Assembly (NCBI GenBank): GCA_913019905.1
Contig: CAJVZD010000046.1
Location: forward strand, 1 to 38,021
DNA: 38,021 nt
DNA from: an uncultured Cellvibrionales bacterium
GTDB lineage: Bacteria; Pseudomonadota; Gammaproteobacteria; Pseudomonadales; Dasaniaceae
Reading direction: 5' to 3'
Shown: positions 32,389 to 38,021 of the stretch, in pieces
Layout: the number at the start of each line of letters is the position of its first letter
How positions within the stretch are numbered: position 1 is the stretch's first letter
Position numbers and translations under genes: made by a program
Notes under the pieces: model-generated
Databases searched by the model: none
Told to the model about the DNA's origin: nothing
Seen by the model: the letters and a program-made list of their open reading frames with translations, nothing else

Positions 32389-32633
32389 CAAAATATCCTA
32401 TGCTTGTCAGCAAAAAGGCCATTCTCTTCGGCTAGCTCATTACAGGTAACGATGGCTTTTTGGTTGTCCTCCAGCCACTGCTTGCGCCTTTCTGAGCGCA
32501 CTTTTTTAATAAGGGCCTGCTCCAGTGTCGCAGAAAGGTTAATGTTTAGTTTTCTGGCCTCAGCTAGTAACTCTTTGTTTATGCTAAGGTTTGTTGCTTT
32601 CTTCGGGGCACTGCTATCAATTAAGGGTTGCAT
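32388..32633 (-). CDS. ccdA: CcdA-type antitoxin (cassette gene, reverse orientation)
   Basis: 81 residues. The N-terminal ribbon-helix-helix part KKATNLSINKELLAEARKLNINLSATLEQAL and the acidic, unfolded C-terminus (KQWLEDNQKAIVTCNELAEENGLFAD) match CcdA closely, including the toxin-binding tail. It neutralises CcdB and, as the RHH dimer, should repress the operon. A TATAAATTAT-like -10 and a short inverted repeat CGCAT-aacca-ATGCG (32660-32674) lie upstream and may be promoter and operator. The latter coincides with the left core of the next attC. Confidence 0.88.
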   Translation of the reverse strand: MQPLIDSSAPKKATNLSINKELLAEARKLNINLSATLEQALIKKVRSERRKQWLEDNQKAIVTCNELAEENGLFADKHRIF

Positions 32634-32660
32634 TACAATCTCTCACGCTATAATTTATAC

Positions 32661-32747
32661 GCATAACCAATGCGCATTATCGTAGGTGGGCGCAATTAGC
32701 AAGTCAAGTCAGTCGACGGATAAATGTGCAGCCGCATTTTGCGTTGA
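32661..32747 (+). other. attC site 12 (imperfect)
   Basis: GCATAAC (32661-32667) to GTTGAGA (32741-32747). AAC-CAATGCG on the left pairs with CGCATTTTGCGTT on the right. The site overlaps the ccdA upstream region. Confidence 0.55.
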
Positions 32748-32767
32748 GACCCATAAGGAACGAACAA

Positions 32768-33145
32768 TTGAGTAAGTGTGTCAGAGATCTTCTTCACGAG
32801 TTTGAATCCCAAGTAGATATTGCGGATGACTTTCAGCTTCATGTCCTTAAAGTACTCGTTGATGAATCGGGTGAGGTCGAGCAGTCGGGTAGTGCTCAGC
32901 CAGTCACTAAAATTGAAATTGATTCCGAGAGTAAGGAATGTCTCCTCCACTTCGAAGAGAGCACGTCAAATTATGTAACAGTATCAGACGCCAAGACTGC
33001 ATTTGTATGTGCTGTCCTAGACTATGAAGTGTGTGCGGCCCAAGAAAAAGAAACTGACGACGCACACATAAGACTAGACACCCCATTAATAGGGTTTGGT
33101 GAGAATGCGGAGATAAAGTGTTTCTTTGCAGTCTGCCAGGCTTAA
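32768..33145 (+). CDS. Small acidic cytosolic protein, unknown (cassette gene)
   Basis: 125 residues from TTG 32768, which has AAGGA 8 nt upstream; an ATG at 32726 lies inside attC sequence. The protein is acidic with alternating strands (FQLHVLKVLVDESGEVE, VTKIEIDSESKECLLHFEE, YVTVSDAKTAFVCAVLDYEV) and no membrane segment or catalytic motif. It contains several Cys but not in a metal-binding spacing. No family is recognised. The stop codon lies in a GGCTTAAA sequence that may be the left core of a degenerate attC. Confidence 0.65.
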   Translation: MSKCVRDLLHEFESQVDIADDFQLHVLKVLVDESGEVEQSGSAQPVTKIEIDSESKECLLHFEESTSNYVTVSDAKTAFVCAVLDYEVCAAQEKETDDAHIRLDTPLIGFGENAEIKCFFAVCQA

Positions 33146-33190
33146 AAAGTATTCAACGGACCACTGGGTGTGATATGCACAATGTTATGT
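33139..33190 (+). other. Possible degenerate attC (site 13)
   Basis: GGCTTAAA (33139) to GTTATGT (33184-33190). It has the right position between two cassette genes, but the arms hardly pair and the cores are off consensus. Confidence 0.3.
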
Positions 33191-33209
33191 TTCTACAAGG
33201 GCCCCGTAT

Positions 33210-33605
33210 ATGCCGAAATCTGTTGCAATTACAATTGGCGATGCATTTTCGAGAGTTAAGTTTCTCGAAAACAGGGCTCCTGAGACAACTGATGAAGAAG
33301 CAAAAGATGCTTTCGCTTTATTATCAGAATACAGAGATGGTGGGATTTACATTGCTCACTACGCTGGTTTTAGTGAATGGGAAAGACACCCTAATGGTGA
33401 CGAGTTTGTTCAGGTTTTGGATGGCGAGACGACGTTGATTTTATTGTGTAATAATCAAGAGCAACGTAACAGATTGACATCGGATCAAATTCTGGTAGTC
33501 CCAAAAGGTATGTGGCATCGTTTTGAATCACCTAAGGGCGTCAAGGTAATGACCATTACTCCACAACCAACAGAACATAGTGTCGAGCTCCCAAGCAGTA
33601 GATAA
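33210..33605 (+). CDS. Cupin-domain protein (cassette gene)
   Basis: 131 residues, a single small cupin barrel. Motif 1 is FSEWERHPNGDEFVQVLDGETTL, with His and Glu in the G(x)5HxH(x)3-4E(x)6G position but the first His relaxed. Motif 2 is LVVPKGMWHRFESPKGVKVM, with PxGxxH intact. Metal binding is therefore likely but with one non-standard ligand. AAGGG lies 10 nt before the ATG. Such small cupins are often isomerases, oxygenases or binding proteins; the role here is unknown. The end of the gene touches the sequence read as a group II intron 5' remnant on the other strand. Confidence 0.82.
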   Translation: MPKSVAITIGDAFSRVKFLENRAPETTDEEAKDAFALLSEYRDGGIYIAHYAGFSEWERHPNGDEFVQVLDGETTLILLCNNQEQRNRLTSDQILVVPKGMWHRFESPKGVKVMTITPQPTEHSVELPSSR

Positions 33606-33869
33606 AAAGATCTTTGCGGCACTTGGTATTTACTTTGTTTTTCACCAGGAGATGGCGGCGTCAGTAGAGGCTCTAGGTTTTGCCTCATGGTTTCGCTCCT
33701 TTGTAATAAGGTGTGTTCTTCTGGCTGTAGGTGCCCATTTTGTAAGAGGCACTGCTCATCGTCCCGATCTCCAGTGAAAATTACAGGACGACGAACTCCC
33801 TCCGGAAGTGGTACAGAGTTGGTGGGCCGGAGATCCCCGGGACAACCGATCAAGAGCGAGGTGCGACAC
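33606..33869 (-). mobile_element. Probable group II intron remnant: 5' end and start of maturase ORF
   Basis: On the minus strand a possible 5' boundary GTGTCGCACC lies at 33869. About 180 nt of non-coding sequence follow, then AAAGGAG 7 nt before ATG 33688. The ORF starts MRQNLEPLLTPPSPGEK and continues QSKYQVPQRSFY, which resembles the N-termini of group II reverse transcriptases (K-x-IPKR-x-F/Y). It then stops resembling them at about 33606, where the cupin gene ends. The exon side carries TTGTT-type sequence. This is recognition by eye and needs a covariance-model test. Confidence 0.45.
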
Positions 33870-33910
33870 ATACAAGCCAACAAACAACGCGTACCAAAAG
33901 CGTGCGCTCG

Positions 33911-33949
33911 AAGCCTAGGCGGCAATCGTTGGTTTAAAACGATAGGCTT
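33911..33949 (+). other. Bulged hairpin upstream of the AlkD-like gene
   Basis: AAGCCT (33911-33916) pairs with AGGCTT (33944-33949), and ATCGTT (33925-33930) with AACGAT (33938-33943), leaving an 8-nt one-sided bulge. It may be part of a damaged attC or a leader structure. Confidence 0.45.
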
Positions 33950-33969
33950 TCCTAGGATCAAAAACATCA

Positions 33970-34758
33970 ATGAAATCATCAATGACTAGATACAAAACAT
34001 ACGCAGATAAACTACGGCTTGACCTTAAAGCAATAAGTACTGATGAGAAGGCTGAAGCAAGTCGCCGCTACTTCCCGGGTGGCGTCAATTGTATTGGCGC
34101 TTCAGCTTCAGATATTAAATCTATAGTTTCCAATTTTATATCCCGCCATTCTGAGCTTACCGCAAGTGGAGCCCTTTCTATTGCCGAGTACCTTCTGCAA
34201 AATTCTCAGTACAATGAAGAGAATCTAGTTGCTTTCGCGATGATCAATAAATTTGTGAAACATAATTACGAGGACAATTTGCTGGATAGATTTGAGTTCT
34301 GGTTAGAGCACTATGCCGACAACTGGTCTCAAGTCGACGATCTTTGCATAAAAACTATTTATCTGTTTCTTATGGCTCGTCCTCACCTAATCGAAAAAAC
34401 ACAACACTGGGCTTATTCGGAGGTTTCGTGGTGTCGGCGAGCGAGCAATGTTGTGTGGGTGAAGTTTATAAAGCGAAAAATTGGCAAGTCTACCTACTGT
34501 CTGGATACCAGACTTGTCTTTAAAAATTGCGATGTACTTCTCGATGATAAAGATGTGTTTGTTCAAAAAAGTATCGGTTGGCTGTTAAAGGTAACATCGC
34601 AACAGCATGAGCGGGAAGTTATTGAGTACATTAGTAATAACTTTGCTAAAATGACCAGGCCGACTATCAGGTATGCAATCGAAAAAATGGACAAGAAAAC
34701 CAGAAAGAGCTTGCTGGCTAGAACACGAGTAAACTCGGAATCGCTCATAACAAGCTAA
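33970..34758 (+). CDS. AlkD-like DNA alkylation repair protein (HEAT-like repeats, cassette gene)
   Basis: 262 residues (258 from the alternative ATG 33982). It consists of helical HEAT-like repeats. The segment TQHWAYSEVSWCRRASNVVWVKFIKRK matches the W-x3-S-x2-W-xRR-A core of the family that cradles DNA, and LIEKTQHW precedes it. The family excises N3- and N7-alkylated bases without base flipping. Whether the catalytic Asp/Trp set is complete needs an alignment. The ribosome site is poor; the best candidate lies before 33982. An attC-type site follows the stop directly. Confidence 0.82.
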   Translation: MKSSMTRYKTYADKLRLDLKAISTDEKAEASRRYFPGGVNCIGASASDIKSIVSNFISRHSELTASGALSIAEYLLQNSQYNEENLVAFAMINKFVKHNYEDNLLDRFEFWLEHYADNWSQVDDLCIKTIYLFLMARPHLIEKTQHWAYSEVSWCRRASNVVWVKFIKRKIGKSTYCLDTRLVFKNCDVLLDDKDVFVQKSIGWLLKVTSQQHEREVIEYISNNFAKMTRPTIRYAIEKMDKKTRKSLLARTRVNSESLITS

Positions 34759-34802
34759 CGCTTTCGGTTTATTTGGAAGCCCGTTGCTTGAAACCTTAAC
34801 TT
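34745..34802 (+). other. attC site 14
   Basis: TCATAAC (34745) to CTTAACT (34796-34802). The arms CAAGC-T-AACG and CGTTGCTTG pair perfectly over 9 bp when one T is left out, the extrahelical-base pattern of attC. The right core is off consensus. Confidence 0.65.
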
Positions 34803-34820
34803 TAGATAGGTCGTTCGTAG

Positions 34821-35189
34821 ATGGAAAAGATTATCACTGGGCTGTTGGTTTTAGTAGCCATTATTCATTTGTTGCCACTTTCTGGAGTTCTAGGGGTCGA
34901 GCGTCTCGCAGCCTTGTACGGCAATTCAATTAGTGAACCCAACCTAGAAATTCTTATGCGGCACCGCGCTGTGCTGTTTGGATTGCTAGGTCTGTTTCTG
35001 CTATATGCTGCATTTACTCCATCTCTACAGTGGTTAGCAATAGTTGCAGGATTTGTGAGTGTTGTGTCATTTATGGTCATAGCATGGTCCGTCGGGGGTT
35101 ATAACGACTCAATTCACAAAGTTGTAATTGCAGACATCATTGCGGTGATTGCTCTTGTTATCGCTGGAATAATCAATGCCACGAGGTAA
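34821..35189 (+). CDS. Small four-TM membrane protein, unknown (cassette gene)
   Basis: 122 residues with four hydrophobic segments: IITGLLVLVAIIHLLPLSGVLGV, AVLFGLLGLFLLYAAF, LAIVAGFVSVVSFMVIAW and VVIADIIAVIALVIAGI. Between the first two lies a conserved-looking loop with PNLEILMRHRAVLFG. Proteins of this type occur widely and are annotated only as hypothetical membrane proteins. TAGGTCG upstream is a weak ribosome site. It follows attC site 14 by 18 bp, the normal cassette position. No clear attC follows it. Confidence 0.7.
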   Translation: MEKIITGLLVLVAIIHLLPLSGVLGVERLAALYGNSISEPNLEILMRHRAVLFGLLGLFLLYAAFTPSLQWLAIVAGFVSVVSFMVIAWSVGGYNDSIHKVVIADIIAVIALVIAGIINATR

Positions 35190-35339
35190 AAAATTAAACA
35201 CGCTGTTTTGGAGGGTGGAGCTAGCAATAAACGAGAGGATATCCACACCAGATCGATTTTATGGTAAGGGGTATAGAAGAATCTATATCCATTTTTTATC
35301 TAGTGCTTCCGCGCCTTGTATTTCGCCGAGAAGATCTAA

Positions 35340-35589
35340 ATGAGCGAGATGTGCCAATTTGGTGTTGGAAAGATGAATTGTAAGTTATTTTGGAATTGGC
35401 ATGCATCAAGCGGGAAACCAAAATGAACACGACAGGTAAACAGTAGGGTTACCCCAGCTTGCATTTCATGTCGAGAATAGAGATGACGTTGGTGATTTCC
35501 ATCAACTTTTTCTCGAAAATCAAATTGAAATATTGGATGGGCTAGAAGAATATGCAGTTACACTAGGGTATTGCGCAGTTTTACGCTGA
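35340..35589 (+). pseudogene. Decayed VOC (glyoxalase-like) gene fragment
   Basis: One frame reads NQNEHDR, then a TAA stop at 35437-35439, then TVGLPQLAFHVENRDDVGDF to a TGA at 35587-35589. VOC proteins have HDR-Y-x-x-GLhHLAF at this point, so the stop seems to replace a Tyr codon. The following LGYCAVL matches the GYYAVFF strand, and the last strand is missing. Upstream, another frame reads DVPIWCWKDEL, suggesting an additional frameshift. The gene is dead. No attC core is recognisable around it. Confidence 0.65.
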
Positions 35590-35609
35590 TATTTACATAA
35601 CGAGAACTC

Positions 35610-36458
35610 ATGGAATACACACTTTTATTTGCGTCTATCCCCGCGTTAGTTGGTAGCATATTTCTTATGCAAATCGCCAATGTTAGCCCGTTAGTATGGA
35701 CGCAGCAATTGGTGCTGGCTTTTCTGTCTTTACTGATTTGTGGCTTCGCAATTAGGAAATCGCGAGGACCAATTGCAAAAAAATCCAATCTCTGGATTGT
35801 GCTTGTTTCGCTTTTCCTTTTGTTAATACCCTCTTTTTTGGGCAGCGCTGAAGGCCCACAGCGGTGGCTAGACATAGCTGGTTTTCGGCTGTACATTTCC
35901 GCTTTCATTCTGCCGTCACTTTTAGTACTTCTCGCTTCTGCGGAACAACGATCAGCTTCTTCATGGAATTGGATTTACTTTGCATATGTCGCAGTGGCTC
36001 TGTCCCTTGCGCTCCAACCTGATGCCTCGCAGGTAACCGCATTTTCCGTAGCGGCAGGGGCTACTTTTTATATAAATAAATCTCCCTCGATTACTAGGAT
36101 AATAACCCTGCTGGGACTTATTGTTTGTACGTTGTGGGCGTGGCGACAGCCAGATCCGTTAGATCCAGTTCTCCATGTTGAAGGTGTTATAGATCTGGCT
36201 TTGGGCATCGGCCATATTGCTGTAGTTGCGGCGATTCTTGGATTAGCCATGCCAATTCTTGGGCTGATATATTGTGGCGTTTCTACTCGCCAAAGCGAAT
36301 TTTTCATCGTTGCGCTTTATTATGTTTCGATCTACATTTTGGCTGCGGCGACACAATTAACGCCTATGCCGTTACTAGGATTTGGTGCAGGTCCAATTTT
36401 TGGTTACTTTACCTTAATTTACATTATCACTCGTTTACGGGGCGCCGATACCGTCTAA
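35610..36458 (+). CDS. Polytopic membrane protein with SEDS (FtsW/RodA)-like features (cassette gene)
   Basis: 282 residues with about nine TM segments. EGPQRWLDIAGFRLYISAF resembles the GaxRWidlgg-F-QPSE segment of SEDS glycosyltransferases, LALQPDASQVTAF resembles their LQPDxG motif, and the ending LTPMPLLGFGAGPIFGYFTL resembles the G-LPlPFVSyGGSS region. The length is well below the usual 370-400 residues and the key PSE and GGSS motifs are altered. Catalytic activity is therefore doubtful and the match is by eye only. It stands 20 bp behind the VOC remnant and is followed immediately by attC site 15, whose left core overlaps its stop codon. Confidence 0.65.
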   Translation: MEYTLLFASIPALVGSIFLMQIANVSPLVWTQQLVLAFLSLLICGFAIRKSRGPIAKKSNLWIVLVSLFLLLIPSFLGSAEGPQRWLDIAGFRLYISAFILPSLLVLLASAEQRSASSWNWIYFAYVAVALSLALQPDASQVTAFSVAAGATFYINKSPSITRIITLLGLIVCTLWAWRQPDPLDPVLHVEGVIDLALGIGHIAVVAAILGLAMPILGLIYCGVSTRQSEFFIVALYYVSIYILAAATQLTPMPLLGFGAGPIFGYFTLIYIITRLRGADTV

Positions 36459-36521
36459 CAAAGCCACCAATTTGACCGCCTTACGCTGTGTTCCAGACGG
36501 AAGAATATGGCAGCGTTAGAC
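36453..36521 (+). other. attC site 15
   Basis: 69 bp from GTCTAAC (36453) to GTTAGAC (36515-36521). The outer cores are perfect inverse complements and the stop codon of the preceding gene lies in the left core. Confidence 0.9.
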
Positions 36522-36555
36522 ATGAAGTAATTGTAATTCAATATGGAGGTAAAAT

Positions 36556-36866
36556 ATGAAAGAGAAGAAATTAGATAGCTATTATATTGATATCCCAGAG
36601 CGAGTGACTAAAAAAATTTGATGCCGTTGGTAGAGAAAGCTGCCGAGTCGGCGGGACTTTACATATCGCAAATAAGGGGATATCTAGCTCATGAGAACCC
36701 GGGTTCAGTTCACTTGCATTTCAAACGAGACAAGAAAGAAATTAGTTGCTTAGATGCTACTTTCTTTGACGTTGAATCATTATTTTGGCACCGTAATCCT
36801 CAATGGGTAGCTGATTGTAAAAACCGCACATTGCGTCGTTATAGCTCAAGTCACCCCCGCTCGTGA
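36556..36866 (+). pseudogene. Cassette gene interrupted by a -1 frameshift at A7 (or programmed frameshift), unknown
   Basis: ATG 36556 has an ideal ribosome site (GGAGGT, 5 nt before) and opens 21 codons to TGA 36619-36621. The following frame (from TTG 36618 or ATG 36621, to 36866) has no site of its own. A -1 shift in the AAAAAAA run (36610-36616) would join them into about 103 residues: a short basic start, then LVEKAAESAGLYISQIRGYL and a tail with LFWHRNPQWVADCK. Either the gene is broken, or the sequence has an indel error, or the shift is programmed. No family recognised. Confidence 0.5.
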
Positions 36867-36881
36867 TTAGGATTTGTAGAT

Positions 36882-37433
36882 ATGTTGTTATGGCTGATTG
36901 TTGCTTGCGAAATTGGATTCTGGATTGTTCTGCTACTTGGTTTGATTGCTCGCTATTTGTTTCAATGGCGTAAAACTGGTTCTGCCCTTCTTCTTTGTGT
37001 GCCGCTGTCGGATATCATTCTTTTGATCGCCACCGGAGTAGACCTATATAGGGGGACGATCGCAGACTTTTCTCATGGTCTTGCTGCTGCCTATCTTGGG
37101 TTTACGATTGCGTTCGGAAAAAGTATGATCCGATGGGCTGACCAGAAATTCGCCTATAGATTTGCAAGTGGCCCGGTGCCCTGGCGGCCACCGACTCACG
37201 GATGGGCGTATACGCTGTATGAGTGGAAATTATGGGCGAGAGCATTGGTTGCATGTAGTATTACCTGCGGCATATTGATCTCTGCAATCTTGATCGTGAA
37301 TAAGGCGGAACAAACAGAGTCTTTGATTTACTGGTTTTTGATACTTGGTTGGACTCTAGGTGTTTGGCTTGTTTTTGGCCCATTGTGGTACACGGTGTTT
37401 CCCAAGAAAGAGAATGAAGGCGCTTCCACGTGA
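36882..37433 (+). CDS. 2TM/YmcC-like integral membrane protein, unknown
   Basis: 183 residues with about five hydrophobic segments. LLLCVPLSDIILLIATGVDLYRG, then DFSHGLAAAYLGFTIAFGKSMIRWADQKFAYRF, matches a membrane family widespread in actinobacteria and sporadic elsewhere, best recognised by the HGLaA-YlGFs-aFG-SMIRWAD segment. The C-terminal half has a WKLWARALVACSITCG helix and ends with FGPLWYTVFP. It starts 15 bp after the frameshifted gene with no attC between, so the two share a cassette or an operon. The sporadic distribution fits transfer. No attC is seen after it. Confidence 0.7.
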   Translation: MLLWLIVACEIGFWIVLLLGLIARYLFQWRKTGSALLLCVPLSDIILLIATGVDLYRGTIADFSHGLAAAYLGFTIAFGKSMIRWADQKFAYRFASGPVPWRPPTHGWAYTLYEWKLWARALVACSITCGILISAILIVNKAEQTESLIYWFLILGWTLGVWLVFGPLWYTVFPKKENEGAST

Positions 37434-37553
37434 ATACAAAATACACTAGCAATTCAAGCTCGACTTCATTATTGCAAGGCCATGACAATCGGATATTTTT
37501 TTTGCTCGTGCCACGTTACAGAAATACTGCTGCTACACGCGGTATATTTCCCT

Positions 37554-37685
37554 ATGAACATAGTCCTTCAAGAAGAAACGACCGGATGTGGTTTTGCCGC
37601 AGTCGCTATGATATCTGCCAGCAGCTATTCGAGAATAAAGGAACTGAAAACTACCAGCCGTACAATGCGTCTGTGGGTTCGGTGA
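37554..37685 (+). pseudogene. C39-like cysteine peptidase fragment
   Basis: From ATG 37554, 43 residues beginning MNIVLQEETTGCGFAAVAMI resemble the N-terminus of peptidase-C39-like proteins (Q-x-x-x-x-GCG-x-A-x-vAM), including the Gln of the oxyanion hole and the catalytic Cys, followed by a Y-SRIK segment. The frame then ends at TGA 37683-37685, before the His/Asp half, so only a fragment remains. Confidence 0.5.
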
Positions 37686-38021
37686 CAGGGTACCGGTCGA
37701 TCACAGATTGGATTGAGACAGAAGGTCAGGTGACCCGCACCTTCTACAAATATAAGAGCGAGAATAGGACCCGGATAGTTGGGACAGGCTCTATTTGAAG
37801 GAGCCTAATATGTGGTGATTTGTAATGCTGCTAGATAAATGAGTTAGGTTGATGGGGAAGAAATTTATAGAATGGCTTCAAGAGCACACTGCCTGATAGC
37901 AATTTTGATAAATTCCAGCCAAGACTAATGCTCCAGGTGAGCCAGGAAGATTATTTACGGGATATTTTGTGGTGGCGCTAAGCGATTTTCCTAAATCGCC
38001 GATGAACAACAGCTTCAAACT
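37686..38021. other. Right-edge region, no supported gene
   Basis: A frame running to 37798 overlaps the C39 fragment and has no recognisable features. GCCTAAT (37803) and GTTAGGT (37845) could be a decayed 50-bp attC. A 7-bp inverted repeat GCGATTT/AAATCGC lies at 37982-37999. Otherwise nothing can be named. Confidence 0.3.

Larger units (their letters stand above)
23841..36521 (+). mobile_element. Integron gene-cassette array without integrase (CALIN or distal part of a chromosomal integron)
   Basis: About 12.7 kb of small unrelated genes, nearly all on the plus strand, each followed within a few bases by an attC-like site (RYYYAAC ... GTTRRRY, 56-113 bp, with internal imperfect inverted repeats and unpaired bases). 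At least eight sites are clear and several are degenerate. Base composition varies from cassette to cassette. No intI gene is seen anywhere in the window. Two toxin-antitoxin pairs and group II intron remnants, both common in sedentary arrays, are present. Confidence 0.85.

Noticed and set aside
33485..33982. A 165-residue minus-strand ORF crossing the cupin gene end and the spacer.
   Set aside because: As a whole it is antisense to the cupin gene and has no family. Only its internal part from ATG 33688 looks like a maturase start and is reported as an intron remnant.
37430..37798. A 122-residue ORF at the right edge.
   Set aside because: It overlaps a better-supported C39-like fragment in another frame and shows no coding features, although its last third could be a remnant.

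Overview
The window looks like a chromosomal piece of a gammaproteobacterium, probably marine or environmental. The main evidence is an ilvGM operon preceded by an enteric-style leader peptide and attenuator, a zinc-finger anti-sigma/ECF sigma pair, and a moderate base composition. I cannot name the genus from sequence alone. It has two very different halves.

Left part (1 to about 23,050) is ordinary chromosome with mixed metabolic genes. In order: an FAD monooxygenase, a class III aminotransferase of the glutamate-1-semialdehyde aminomutase type divergent from an AraC regulator (with a 14-bp tandem repeat between them), a secreted alpha/beta hydrolase, an Nramp-like transporter whose usual metal ligands are replaced, a glutathione transferase, a GPH-type sugar/cation symporter, a GC-rich methyltransferase, a quinone oxidoreductase, a secreted M28 peptidase, and the attenuated ilvGM operon. 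IlvG carries Gln where the family has a specificity-determining Trp. Next is a four-gene minus-strand operon: ECF sigma, anti-sigma, small exported Pro/Gly-rich protein, and a TPR plus outer-membrane beta-barrel protein. Upstream of it sits a separate gene for an exported protein built of five 16-residue repeats. A thioesterase closes this half.

Right part (about 23,500 to at least 36,520) is an integron gene-cassette array. Small, unrelated, mostly plus-strand genes are separated by attC-type sites (RYYYAAC ... GTTRRRY with imperfect internal inverted repeats). No integron integrase is present in the window, so it is either a cluster of attC sites lacking integrase or the distal part of a larger integron. 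Cargo includes an LtrA-family membrane protein with three palindromic operators, DUF4386, GNAT acetyltransferase, HigBA and CcdAB toxin-antitoxin pairs, MepB, an isochorismatase-like hydrolase, a DUF2071 protein, VOC and cupin proteins, an AlkD-like DNA glycosylase, a short SEDS-like membrane protein and several unknown membrane proteins. One attC lies inside the 3' end of a coding region.

The array also holds what look like two group II intron remnants. A 3' end with complete domains V and VI truncates a P-loop kinase-like gene, and a probable 5' end with the start of a maturase ORF lies on the other strand 7 kb away. The right end (35,200 to 38,021) is decayed, with VOC and C39-like fragments and frameshifts at poly(A) runs.
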